The position numbers were made by a program, and so were the translations under genes. Below the pieces are notes generated by a model. The model made no database searches and was not told the DNA's origin. It saw only the letters and a list, made by a program, of their open reading frames with translations. This document shows positions 10,253 to 18,557 of a stretch of 64,000 nucleotides of DNA, piece by piece (position 1 is the stretch's first letter; every line of letters starts with the position of its first letter). This DNA comes from Bryobacterales bacterium KBS 96 (GTDB lineage Bacteria > Acidobacteriota > Terriglobia > Bryobacterales > Bryobacteraceae), in assembly GCA_000381625.1 (NCBI GenBank), contig KB906767.1:1218629-1282628 (forward strand), given 5' to 3'.

Positions 10253-10918
10253 GTGCTGAATATGGGCCGGCGGCATATTCAGCCGGAATTACTCGACCAA
10301 GCGGCGCCGGAAGAAGCGCGAAAGAGCTTGGCGGATCTCGTTAAATTAAACAGCCGGTTCGGTGGCCATGGGATTCTGCGTACCCTGCTTGCCGCTGTAA
10401 CCCAGCCGAGTGAAGCATTTTCACTGCTCGACGTGGGAGCCGCTTCCGGAGACACCGCGCGTTTTATTCACGAATTGTATCCCCGCGCGATTGTCGTGAG
10501 CCTCGACAGGAACGCAACGAATCTCGCGTTGGCTCCCTCGCCACGGCTGAGAGGCGATGCGTTCCGCCTCCCGTTTGCGGCGGACAGCTTCGATTTCGTA
10601 TTTACGTCGCTATTCCTTCATCATTTTCAGGACGACGAAATTGTGGACCTGCTCCGAGGTTTTCGCCAAATCGCGCGGCGCGCGGTATTGATTTCCGATC
10701 TCGAACGTCACTTAGTCTCTTATTGTTTTTTGCCCGCGACCAGATGGCTGTATGGATGGCACAAGTTGACGCTTCACGACGGCCCCATCTCGGTCCGCGC
10801 GGCGTTTACGTCAGATGAACTGCGAGATCTTGCCGTGCGCGCGGGATTGCATGTCGCCGTCGTTACCACGCACCATCCTTCGTTCCGAATTTCGCTCGTC
10901 GGAAACTGCATCGGATGA
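10253..10918 (+). CDS. Class I SAM-dependent methyltransferase
   Basis: A 221-residue Rossmann-fold methyltransferase. Motif I is LLDVGAASGDTARFI near residue 58, the acidic end of strand 2 is VVSLDRN, and FDFVFTSLFLHHF is the post-motif typical of the UbiE/Methyltransf_11 group. The GTG start is supported by GGAGGA six bases upstream. A FAD-dependent oxidoreductase follows on the same strand after a palindromic repeat. Methyltransferase plus this type of FAD oxidoreductase is the tailoring pair seen beside type III polyketide synthases in several bacteria, but no such synthase lies in this window. The substrate is therefore unknown. Confidence 0.82.
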   Translation: MLNMGRRHIQPELLDQAAPEEARKSLADLVKLNSRFGGHGILRTLLAAVTQPSEAFSLLDVGAASGDTARFIHELYPRAIVVSLDRNATNLALAPSPRLRGDAFRLPFAADSFDFVFTSLFLHHFQDDEIVDLLRGFRQIARRAVLISDLERHLVSYCFLPATRWLYGWHKLTLHDGPISVRAAFTSDELRDLAVRAGLHVAVVTTHHPSFRISLVGNCIG

Positions 10919-10980
10919 GGCGCCAGAAACGATTATCCCCGTACGTGGCGCAGCCTCTCAGGCCAATGCCACCTAGTTTT

Positions 10981-11091
10981 TGTGGGGCAGACGCCCCGTC
11001 TGCGCGCGGCTCCCGGCCGCGCTCTTCGGATTTGCTGAATTATCGAGGAGCCGGGCGGAGCGCCCGGCGCAGGCCAAGGGCCTGCCCCACA
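10981..11091. repeat. REPIN-like palindromic element between methyltransferase and oxidoreductase genes
   Basis: A 111-base element bounded by tgtggggcag at the left and its exact reverse complement ctgccccaca at the right. Inside are four short hairpins: gcagacg/cgtctgc at 10988-11004, a GC-rich one just after it, ccgggcg/cgcccgg near 11050, and gcaggcc/ggcctgc near 11070-11087. Two inverted hairpin clusters around an AT-richer centre is the structure of a REPIN (paired REP sequences). Frames through it are open but I read no protein in it. It fills most of the gap before the next gene. Confidence 0.7.
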
Positions 11092-11174
11092 AGCAAATGC
11101 CCGAATGTGGGAAAACTAAGCGGCATTGGGCTCTCAGTCTGCGCCACCACCGCCAATATCGACCTTCTGAACAC

Positions 11175-12158
11175 GTGACGAAGACCATTCACATTATCGG
11201 GGGTGGACCGGCGGGCGCTTCCGCGGCGCTCGCTGCGTTACGCGAGGGCGCGAGCGTCAACATTTTCGAAAAATCCAAATTCCCGCGCCATAAGGTATGT
11301 GGTGAATTCCTGTCTCCCGGCATTCTGCGCGCGCTTGGGAATTTCGAGCTGCTCGGCGCCTTCGACGCGCTTGGTCCGTCGCCCGTGCGGCGAGCGACTT
11401 TGTGCTTCGGCCGGCGAGAAAAGAGCTTCCACTTGCCGGAAAGCGCTTGGGGACTCAGCCGCGCCGCCTTCGATCATCTTCTGTTGCGCGCCGCCGAAGA
11501 GCGCGGGGCCGTTGTGACTCAGGCAACCGCAACTTCTTTTGATAAGCCCGCCGTCGTGGCGCGGGGGCGGCATTTCGCGTCCACGGCGCGCGAGCGAGGT
11601 CAGCGCCTGTTTGGCTTCAAGGCCCACTTTCGAGCGGCTGTCAACGACGCCGTCGAGCTCTATTTCTTTAACGGCTGCTATGTGGGACTGAATGCCGTAG
11701 AGGACGGCCTCACGAATGTTTGCGGTATCGCCAGCGAACATCTGCTTGGCAGGTTTGGCTTCGAGCACGATGAATTGCTACAAGCCTGCGAACCGCTCCG
11801 CGTCCGGTTGCAAAGGGCCGAACGCGTGATGTCGTGGCTCTCCACCGGCCCTCTGCGGTTCGAAAACAGATTTCGCGCGGAACCCGAAGAAGGCATTTAC
11901 GCCGCTGGCGACGCTCTTTCGTTTGTCGATCCGTTTACCGGCTCCGGCTTGGTGGCCGCAGTAAAAACTGGAACGCTTGCCGGCCGGTTCGCGGCCCGAG
12001 GGAAGCCCGTAGAAGAGTATCTGCAATCGGCTCGGGCGGTTCTGGCGCGTCCGTTCGCTGTCGCCGGAATCTTCCGTTGGGCAATCACATCGGGATGGGC
12101 TGAGCGCTTGGCTCCGCTGCTGCCGGGAGCCGCAATGTTCCGCTGGACACGGCCGTAA
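11175..12158 (+). CDS. FAD-dependent oxidoreductase (geranylgeranyl-reductase / monooxygenase-like)
   Basis: A 327-residue flavoprotein. The N-terminal dinucleotide fold shows IIGGGPAGASAALAALREG with Glu at the end of strand 2 (FEKSKFPRHKVCGE); the KVCGEFLSPG segment is characteristic of geranylgeranyl-reductase-like enzymes. The second FAD motif is YAAGDALSFVDPFTGSGL. I place the start at the GTG at 11175 because residues upstream in the same frame are encoded by the palindromic repeat and look non-coding. It is shorter than many relatives (about 380-400 residues), mainly in the middle domain. It probably works with the methyltransferase upstream, modifying the same lipid or polyketide-like substrate. 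Confidence 0.78.
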   Translation: MTKTIHIIGGGPAGASAALAALREGASVNIFEKSKFPRHKVCGEFLSPGILRALGNFELLGAFDALGPSPVRRATLCFGRREKSFHLPESAWGLSRAAFDHLLLRAAEERGAVVTQATATSFDKPAVVARGRHFASTARERGQRLFGFKAHFRAAVNDAVELYFFNGCYVGLNAVEDGLTNVCGIASEHLLGRFGFEHDELLQACEPLRVRLQRAERVMSWLSTGPLRFENRFRAEPEEGIYAAGDALSFVDPFTGSGLVAAVKTGTLAGRFAARGKPVEEYLQSARAVLARPFAVAGIFRWAITSGWAERLAPLLPGAAMFRWTRP

Positions 12159-12203
12159 TTCGCTGGCGCTGCACAACCCGCGCAATTATGTGCGGCAGCT
12201 CAT

Positions 12204-12250
12204 TTCCAGGTTGCCTCCATTCGGAGCCGCCTTGCATCAGCAAGCGGGTT
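12204..12250. repeat. 47-bp dispersed repeat, copy 1
   Basis: A 47-base sequence that returns at 32782-32828 with 42 of 47 bases identical and no gaps. It contains a short hairpin, cttgc ... gcaag, with loop atca here. In both copies it lies at or just past the 3' end of a minus-strand gene: here just after the stop of the second TonB-dependent receptor. A role in mRNA 3'-end formation or as a REP-type element is an inference. Confidence 0.65.
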
Positions 12251-12260
12251 TTTCGAACCC

Positions 12261-15200
12261 TCAGAACAGGAACCTCAACGCAAATTGCACCAGTCGAGGA
12301 TTATTTATCTGCGAGCTCACCACGCCGTACTGCGCATTTCCGACAGTGGTTCCCGGAGCGCCGAATTGCGGCGTATTGAACAGGTTGAAGAACTCGGCGC
12401 GGAACTGTACGTTCATGCGATCGTCCGGACCAAACTTCGTGTCTTTGAAGGCCGAAAAATCGAAATTGTGAATCCAGTCGGTACGTAGTTTCGGATCCAC
12501 GCGCCCCTCATTGCCAAAAGTAAACGCGGCCGGCTGAGTGAAGCAGGACGTATTAAACCATTGGTTCAGCCGCGATTCCGGCGAGCCGCCAATAGAAGCG
12601 TCGCTGCAGACGACATTCGGACGCGACCCTCCGCCGAAGGAATTCGTGAGGTTAACGGCGGTGCCGAATTGCAGTGGGAACCCGCTCTGCAGGGTTGTGA
12701 CGCCCTCCACGCCCCATCCACTGATCGCTTGCCCTGCAACGCCATGAACATTTGCCAGATACTTTTTGCCATGCCCTACCGGAATGTCGAGAGCGTAACT
12801 GACAACGAGGCGCTGCGGGATATCGTCCGCGGAAATGGATCGCTCGCCCCGGAGATTATTCCAGTTCTGCACGCCGGCGATGCCGCCCGTGCCGCTTTCT
12901 AACCAGCCCGTGACCGCGTCGACATTACTGATCAGCTTCGAGAAGGTGTAGGCCACCAGAAGAGTGCTTCCCTCCTGAAACCGTTTCTGGCCCTTGATCT
13001 GAAGCGAGTGATAGGAACTACTTCCGAAGCCCGCGCCGCCGATATTCAGGCCCGTATACTGCGGATACGGCAAAAGCAGCTGGCCCATGGAAATAGTCGG
13101 GTTCGCGAGCGATGACGTGCTGTTGACTTTGCCATAGAACGGATTGGCCACTGGCTGCACCAGCGCCGTTCCGAGCGAGAGGTTCTGATCCGGAAGCTGA
13201 TTGATGAACTGGGAACTCTGCGCGAGGTGAGTGCCTTTCGCTCCTGCATAGGCGATATCGAACAAAAGGCTTCCCGCTATTTGATGCTGGATGTCGAAAT
13301 TCCACTGCTGCATATAGCCGTATGGATTGCTCGGTACTGGCGAAGAGAAGCCCTGCCCCAGAAACGTCTGCTGGAAACCTGAGCTGCGGCCCGGCGGCTG
13401 CAAAATTCCGCTCGGGAACGGATTGCTGAAATTGCTAAAAGGAGTGATGCCGCCGTTGAGCGAACTGACATAGGGCGTTCCGATACTGTTCAGTGGATCG
13501 TTATTCGGCGCAAGCTGCCAGATTACATTGGTCGGCAACCAGAAGATGCCGTAGCCGCCGCGCAAGACCGTATTGCTCGCGATGCGAACGGCAAATCCCA
13601 CGCGCGGCGCAAAGTTGAGGTCGCCCTCGTGAATGTTGTACCGGCTCTTGTAGCTGCCGGAATTAACGAGCTCGATATTGCCGTGGAGTGGCAATCCTGT
13701 TTCCGCGGCCAGCGGATTGGTCGCCGCCGGATCGAACCAGCTTTGACGGTCGTAACGCTCGGACCAGGGACCGAGCCGCTCATAACGAATCCCGAAATTC
13801 AGCGACACGCGATCGTTCACCTGCCATGTGTCTCCGAGATACCAGGCCTGGTAGAGCTGCTGCCCAGCCGTTTCCGCCGGCAGGCTGTTGCCGCCGCCGC
13901 TGGCGTAACCAAACAGATAAGAAGCAAGCGCGTTTCCGCCGGCGCCGCTGAACGGCGAACTGGCAGTGAAGCCGTTGTCGAAGTTGAAACTGCCGCTTCC
14001 GTCGTTGGTCTGAAAATAATTGTGCTGCTGAATATGAAGCTGATACCCAAGTTTCAATGTGTGCTTGCCCAGAACAGCGGTCAGGCTGGGCGAAAAATCG
14101 TAATCCGTGTCATGCGCGCCGATTATGCTGCCGGCGCCGTTGCTGCTAAAGAGGCTATCCGAATAGCCGTTCACAACCGGTATCGGCACACTGCGCAGAT
14201 TCGGCGCGATTTGCGCGTTCAGCGAAGCGGGCCACCCCACGCTCGTTAGGTCGAAGTCTTCGGTGGGATTGCTGCGCGCATAATTGAAGCGGTTGGCGCT
14301 GACGCGGAAGTCAGCCACCATGGTCGGCGAGAACGTATAGACGTCATCGATCACGCCGTTGTAGACGTCGAATGTCTCAGTGCAGCGGTCCTGGCAGACG
14401 CCGTTGCCGAACGGGTCGATCGCCAGGTTGAGGTTGTTCCAGTTTGTAAAACGGCCGAACACACGCTGTTTGTCGCTGATTACCTGATCCAGCCGGCCCA
14501 CGGATTCGTTGTTGTTGCCGCCGACGCTCGCGTTCGTAACATAGTTGTTGACGTTGGTAAATGGTTGCCCCGCCGCGTTCGGCATGGGCCACAGATTCAG
14601 CAGCTTCAGTGAAGTCGCATTCAGCAAGCTGGGGCAGATGACATTCATCCGTCCATCGCAGGTAACCGGAATACGGCTGTACATCGGATTGCCGCTCGCA
14701 TCGACGCCTGTTTGCCTCGTTGAAAGCGGATCGTAAATCGGAACCGGATTTCCGCTATCGTCGCGCAGATTCGAGAAGTCGCCCGTCCGCTCAGCCGCCG
14801 TCGGCACGGTTTCGACGAAGGACTGTCCTTGCCGTACGCGGAAACCCTCCAGGCTGAAAAACCAGAACGTCTTGTTGCGGCCATCGTACATATGCGGAAT
14901 CACCAATGGACCGCCCGCATTGCCGCCGAACTGATTCTGCGTGAAAGCGGGCCGCTCGATGCCGGCTTCATTGTCGAAGAACGTGTTGGCATTCAGGATG
15001 CGATTTCGAAAATACTCATAGAGTTCGCCGTGCAATTGGTTGCCGCCCGACTTGGTCGAGAGGTTCACGACGCCTCCCGCGAAGCGCCCCCATTCCGGAC
15101 TGAGATTGTTCGTCTGAACTTTAAACTCCTGGACGGAACTCTGCGTTGGAATCAGACTCGGCAGATTGAGATAACCAGTATTGAGTGGCGCGCCGTCGAG

Positions 15201-15800
15201 ATAGGAGGCGCTTTGACCGGCGAACGCGCCGCCGATTTGATAGTTGTTCCATGCAAACGGATTATTTCCGGTCGGACTTGAAAGCGCCCCGCCCTGCGGG
15301 ATGACGGAAGGAGCCAGCGCGACAAGGTTGAATACGTTCCTCCCGTTCAGAGGCAGATTGTTCGTAAGGCGCTGCCCTACTACTTGCCCTAGAGAAGATG
15401 TTTCAGGTTGCAGAAGCGGGCTCGCGGAGGTGACTTCCACTGTCTGAGTGACCGCGCCAACCGGCATTTTGATATCGATAGCCACGGTTTGCTGCACTTC
15501 GACAATGATCGGCTGGCGCGAGAATCGTTTGAAGCCGCTCTTCTCCGCGGCTACGCCATAAGAGCCCGGATTGAGATTTACAAATTGATACCGGCCGTCG
15601 GGACCCGTAGTGGTCTGCCGTTTTTCTTCAGTGGAGAGGCTCGTGAGAGTCACCTGAACGCCTGGTATCGCGGCGCCCGTCTCATCCGTGACTGCGCCCG
15701 AAACAACGCCAAACGTTGTTTGCGACCACAAGCTCAGGGTCGTAATCATTCCAACCAGCAGGAGCAGTATCGACAGAGAAACTACACGTCTGGTGAACAT
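12261..15800 (-). CDS. TonB-dependent receptor, Oar-like (carboxypeptidase-regulatory-like domain)
   Basis: A 1179-residue outer-membrane protein. A signal peptide (SILLLLVGMITTLSLWSQ) is followed by a carboxypeptidase-regulatory-like domain beginning VVSGAVTDETGAAIPGV and running to about residue 125, then a plug region with NLPLNGRNVFNLVALAPSV and SYLDGAPLNTG. A long beta-barrel ends in VQFALRFLF. This is the architecture of the Oar-like receptors that acidobacteria encode in large numbers, and the length is normal for them. Substrate unknown. It is monocistronic as far as can be seen, with about 275 bases before the next upstream gene. Confidence 0.92.
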   Translation of the reverse strand: MFTRRVVSLSILLLLVGMITTLSLWSQTTFGVVSGAVTDETGAAIPGVQVTLTSLSTEEKRQTTTGPDGRYQFVNLNPGSYGVAAEKSGFKRFSRQPIIVEVQQTVAIDIKMPVGAVTQTVEVTSASPLLQPETSSLGQVVGQRLTNNLPLNGRNVFNLVALAPSVIPQGGALSSPTGNNPFAWNNYQIGGAFAGQSASYLDGAPLNTGYLNLPSLIPTQSSVQEFKVQTNNLSPEWGRFAGGVVNLSTKSGGNQLHGELYEYFRNRILNANTFFDNEAGIERPAFTQNQFGGNAGGPLVIPHMYDGRNKTFWFFSLEGFRVRQGQSFVETVPTAAERTGDFSNLRDDSGNPVPIYDPLSTRQTGVDASGNPMYSRIPVTCDGRMNVICPSLLNATSLKLLNLWPMPNAAGQPFTNVNNYVTNASVGGNNNESVGRLDQVISDKQRVFGRFTNWNNLNLAIDPFGNGVCQDRCTETFDVYNGVIDDVYTFSPTMVADFRVSANRFNYARSNPTEDFDLTSVGWPASLNAQIAPNLRSVPIPVVNGYSDSLFSSNGAGSIIGAHDTDYDFSPSLTAVLGKHTLKLGYQLHIQQHNYFQTNDGSGSFNFDNGFTASSPFSGAGGNALASYLFGYASGGGNSLPAETAGQQLYQAWYLGDTWQVNDRVSLNFGIRYERLGPWSERYDRQSWFDPAATNPLAAETGLPLHGNIELVNSGSYKSRYNIHEGDLNFAPRVGFAVRIASNTVLRGGYGIFWLPTNVIWQLAPNNDPLNSIGTPYVSSLNGGITPFSNFSNPFPSGILQPPGRSSGFQQTFLGQGFSSPVPSNPYGYMQQWNFDIQHQIAGSLLFDIAYAGAKGTHLAQSSQFINQLPDQNLSLGTALVQPVANPFYGKVNSTSSLANPTISMGQLLLPYPQYTGLNIGGAGFGSSSYHSLQIKGQKRFQEGSTLLVAYTFSKLISNVDAVTGWLESGTGGIAGVQNWNNLRGERSISADDIPQRLVVSYALDIPVGHGKKYLANVHGVAGQAISGWGVEGVTTLQSGFPLQFGTAVNLTNSFGGGSRPNVVCSDASIGGSPESRLNQWFNTSCFTQPAAFTFGNEGRVDPKLRTDWIHNFDFSAFKDTKFGPDDRMNVQFRAEFFNLFNTPQFGAPGTTVGNAQYGVVSSQINNPRLVQFALRFLF

Positions 15801-16075
15801 TGGATTATCTCCTGTGAAAACTGAGCTGCATAAACAGCGGCCGGGAGGCCGCGGACTAACCGGACTGGCACGCGTCTGAGAAGCAACTCATCAGTACGCC
15901 CTTTCCATAATAGATGACATTTACGCCACACAAGAAGATGAGAGAAACAGTTGAGTGGCGAAAGCTGCCGTAACTGGGGTAGGGACGGACCCTATTTGCA
16001 ATGGGGAGAGGCCCTGCATTTGCGATGTAGTTCACGAAACAGCGAAAGCCGCAACGCTCTTCAATCGCAGGCGAT
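15801..16075. other. Intergenic region upstream of the Oar-like receptor
   Basis: A 275-base gap that must contain the promoter of the receptor gene at 12261-15800 (minus strand) and the 3' end of the TPR gene transcript. I see no convincing coding frame, hairpin or repeat in it. Confidence 0.4.
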
Positions 16076-18049
16076 CTAATAAGCAGTGCCGGCTTTGACG
16101 CGTTCCATATCGGAACTGAGCTTGGCGCGCCGAAGTTGCTGCGAGCGCGCCAGCGCTTTTTGCGCGCGGTCCGCGCGTCCCAATTTCTGTTCGGCGCGAA
16201 ATAGCAGATAGTGCAGATCGCCATAAACGTCGGTCGCCGACCCGGCTTCCAACTCGGCCGCGGCCCCTGCCCAATCGCCGGAACGAAACAGTGCCCGTCC
16301 TAATTCGGCGTGCGCCTCAGCAAAATTCGGCTGTATCGCGACGGCTTTCTTCAAGAACCGAATGGCGTCATCCGTTCGGTCCTGCGCCTCCGACAAGCGG
16401 CCCGCGAGCAGAAGCGTCTGCGCCGAATCGGGATTCAGTTCCAGCGATTTTCGAACTTCGGCTTCCCCTTCCGCCACGGCTTTGCTGTCCAGATATTGCG
16501 ATGCCAGAGCGGCATGCAAGACAGCATCGTCGGGTTTGCGCTCGATTGCCAGCTTGTAATTCTTGATGGCATCCGGGCGGTTCTCGCGCACTTCGTCATA
16601 TTCAGCGCGCAGCTTATACGTAAGCCAGGAATCGCTGTGATTGGTCAGTAGTTTCTGAAAACAATCTTCAGAAAGTGCAAGGTAGGTTTGAATCAACCAG
16701 TACATCGCCTGGGGCTCAGGCGCACGCGGCCGGAATCCGGCGGAAAACGTCTCGGCTGCCTTTTCATACTCACCCGCGTGGAAATACGCCTGGCCCAGCA
16801 AAATACGGTTCAGTCCGGTGGAGGGCCGCTTCTCTAATAACGGAATACAACTACTTCCCGGATGGATCTGGCACTCGTGATCGCTCGGCTTCGCCCGCGG
16901 AGCGAGCGGGATGGCGGCGAACTTGTCGGTGGCTTTTGCCACTTGATCATGAGCCTGGTAAACTGCCGCGCGGAGTAAAAGTCCCGCCGGAGAATCCGGC
17001 AACGTGGCGGCATCCACGGATTTCACCCAATCGCCGGGTAGCACCTTCGCCAGCCAGTCGAGATCCTCTCTTCCGAGTGGATCGCCGCTGTCGATGGCCA
17101 ACCCAAGCTCGTGCAAGGCATCGTTGATCTGCCGTTTTTGAATGGCAACAGCGGCAAGGCCGAAACGAGTCTCTACGGACGCCGGATCAATCTTCAGTTC
17201 CGATTGAAATTCCTGGACGGCTTCGGAGGGTTTGCCGTCCCGTAGCAGCGCAAATCCAAGACGCCAGTGGAACCCGGACACATTCCCCGAATCGGCCACC
17301 GCCGCGCGATAACGCTTTAGCACGGTGGGAAGGAGGGCCGGTTTGTCGAAATAAATATCGCCGGTCAGACGCTCGTTCCAGGCGGTATGCGAAAACTGCG
17401 AATTCAATCGCACGCCGAGCCGCTTCGACATATCCAGATATGTCTCACCGAGCGCGTACCAGCTTTCGGCGCTGGCTCCGCCCGCTTGCTGGAACACTTT
17501 ACGAGCGAACAGCGTGGCTTGGCGGTAGTCGTCCGAATTGACAAAGGCTTCGCGAAGCAGCTTGGCCGCCTGCCAGTTGTTGGGATCGGCTTTTAATACG
17601 CCTTCCAACGGAGCGACAGCTTTTTCCGGTTCCCCGAGTTTCAGGTAATCGTTCCCTAGCACGATGTTTGCGCCGGCGATATCCGGTCGCGCTTTGCGCG
17701 CCAGAATAAGTTGATCGACGGCATGGCGGTATTCCCCGGCGAGGTGATACGCAAGGCCCAGATTCACACGCGCTTCCACCAACGTGGGATCAATCGCGAG
17801 TACGGCCTGAAACTCCTTCACGGCGGCAGCGGCATTGCCGGATTGCATCGCCGCCTGACCGGCTCGAAAGTGCTGTTCGAGATCCGATGCCGCGCAGGTC
17901 GTCCCCGTAAACAGACCGCCTATCAACAGCAACACTAACAGTCGGCTGTAGGAGCGAGGCAGGCCCCCTCGATTCGGACGGCCGAACGCTCGTGCCGCAA
18001 AAAGGCGCTTTTCCGGTTTCTGAACGCTATTCGGCGTTGGCCCAATCAC
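16076..18049 (-). CDS. Secreted tetratricopeptide-repeat protein
   Basis: About 657 residues. After an N-terminal hydrophobic stretch (RLLVLLLIGGLFTGTTCAAS) that looks like a signal peptide, nearly the whole protein is TPR helices; clear repeat units include VEARVNLGLAYHLAGEYRHA, IVLGNDYLKLGEPEKAVAPL and AEAHAELGRALFRSGDWAGA. It should be a periplasmic or membrane-tethered scaffold; no enzymatic motif is seen. I take the GTG at 18049 as start: the frame is open further upstream, but that part lies on top of the PCYCWC gene. The exact start is uncertain because the leader contains a GC-rich repeat-like stretch near 17946-17970. It overlaps the PCYCWC gene by 23 bases, so the two are likely translated together. 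Confidence 0.75.
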   Translation of the reverse strand: MIGPTPNSVQKPEKRLFAARAFGRPNRGGLPRSYSRLLVLLLIGGLFTGTTCAASDLEQHFRAGQAAMQSGNAAAAVKEFQAVLAIDPTLVEARVNLGLAYHLAGEYRHAVDQLILARKARPDIAGANIVLGNDYLKLGEPEKAVAPLEGVLKADPNNWQAAKLLREAFVNSDDYRQATLFARKVFQQAGGASAESWYALGETYLDMSKRLGVRLNSQFSHTAWNERLTGDIYFDKPALLPTVLKRYRAAVADSGNVSGFHWRLGFALLRDGKPSEAVQEFQSELKIDPASVETRFGLAAVAIQKRQINDALHELGLAIDSGDPLGREDLDWLAKVLPGDWVKSVDAATLPDSPAGLLLRAAVYQAHDQVAKATDKFAAIPLAPRAKPSDHECQIHPGSSCIPLLEKRPSTGLNRILLGQAYFHAGEYEKAAETFSAGFRPRAPEPQAMYWLIQTYLALSEDCFQKLLTNHSDSWLTYKLRAEYDEVRENRPDAIKNYKLAIERKPDDAVLHAALASQYLDSKAVAEGEAEVRKSLELNPDSAQTLLLAGRLSEAQDRTDDAIRFLKKAVAIQPNFAEAHAELGRALFRSGDWAGAAAELEAGSATDVYGDLHYLLFRAEQKLGRADRAQKALARSQQLRRAKLSSDMERVKAGTAY

Positions 18050-18431
18050 CCCGCTCGATGGCGGCGCGAATGTCCGCGGCGCTCTTCCCTTGTTTGTGCA
18101 TCTTGTCCGCAAGAAACGCTTCTTTCTGGCAGATATCGCAATGCTCGCCGTGCGTTCCGACATAGCAATCGTGAAGGCTATGATGCCCGCCGCGGCTGCA
18201 CCAGCAATAGCAGGGTTGCTGCGCGAGCACGGTGGGAATCTCCTTCGCGATCTTATAGGCGCGCACCGCTGCCGGATCGGTGAAATTGGACGGCGATTGC
18301 GTCGCGGGCAGCGGCTTTTTGGCCTCGGCCTCGCTGAGGTATGGCGGCACCGGCGCCTTCCCACTGGGCTGGGCAGAAAAGATCGGCATCGCAAGTATGC
18401 CGGTAAGAACTAAAAACACAAATTTCTTCAC
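18027..18431 (-). CDS. Secreted PCYCxC-motif protein (PCYCGC-like family)
   Basis: A 134-residue protein with a signal peptide (KKFVFLVLTGILAMPIFSAQ). The C-terminal half carries QQPCYCWCSRGGHHSLHDCY followed by HGEHCDIC and a helical end. The PCYCxC core with spaced Cys and His is that of the PCYCGC family of unknown function, here with Trp in place of the usual Gly. The seven Cys and several His could bind a metal or a cluster in the periplasm; that is inference. It is immediately upstream of, and overlaps, the TPR protein gene, so the two probably act together. Confidence 0.72.
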   Translation of the reverse strand: MKKFVFLVLTGILAMPIFSAQPSGKAPVPPYLSEAEAKKPLPATQSPSNFTDPAAVRAYKIAKEIPTVLAQQPCYCWCSRGGHHSLHDCYVGTHGEHCDICQKEAFLADKMHKQGKSAADIRAAIERGDWANAE

Positions 18432-18557
18432 TGAAAGCTCCTCATCAATTATTTACCGAACCGGTCCAGACGCGCACGCGCACTCCACCAAATCCTTAGA
18501 GAATACGCCGCTTCGATATACTGAGGTTGAACATTTACCTACAGTTCAGGAGATTCC

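Noticed and set aside
10980-11174. N-terminal extension of the FAD oxidoreductase from an upstream ATG
   Set aside because: The 65 extra codons are made of the palindromic repeat and give a basic, non-conserved sequence; the flavin fold begins right after the GTG at 11175.
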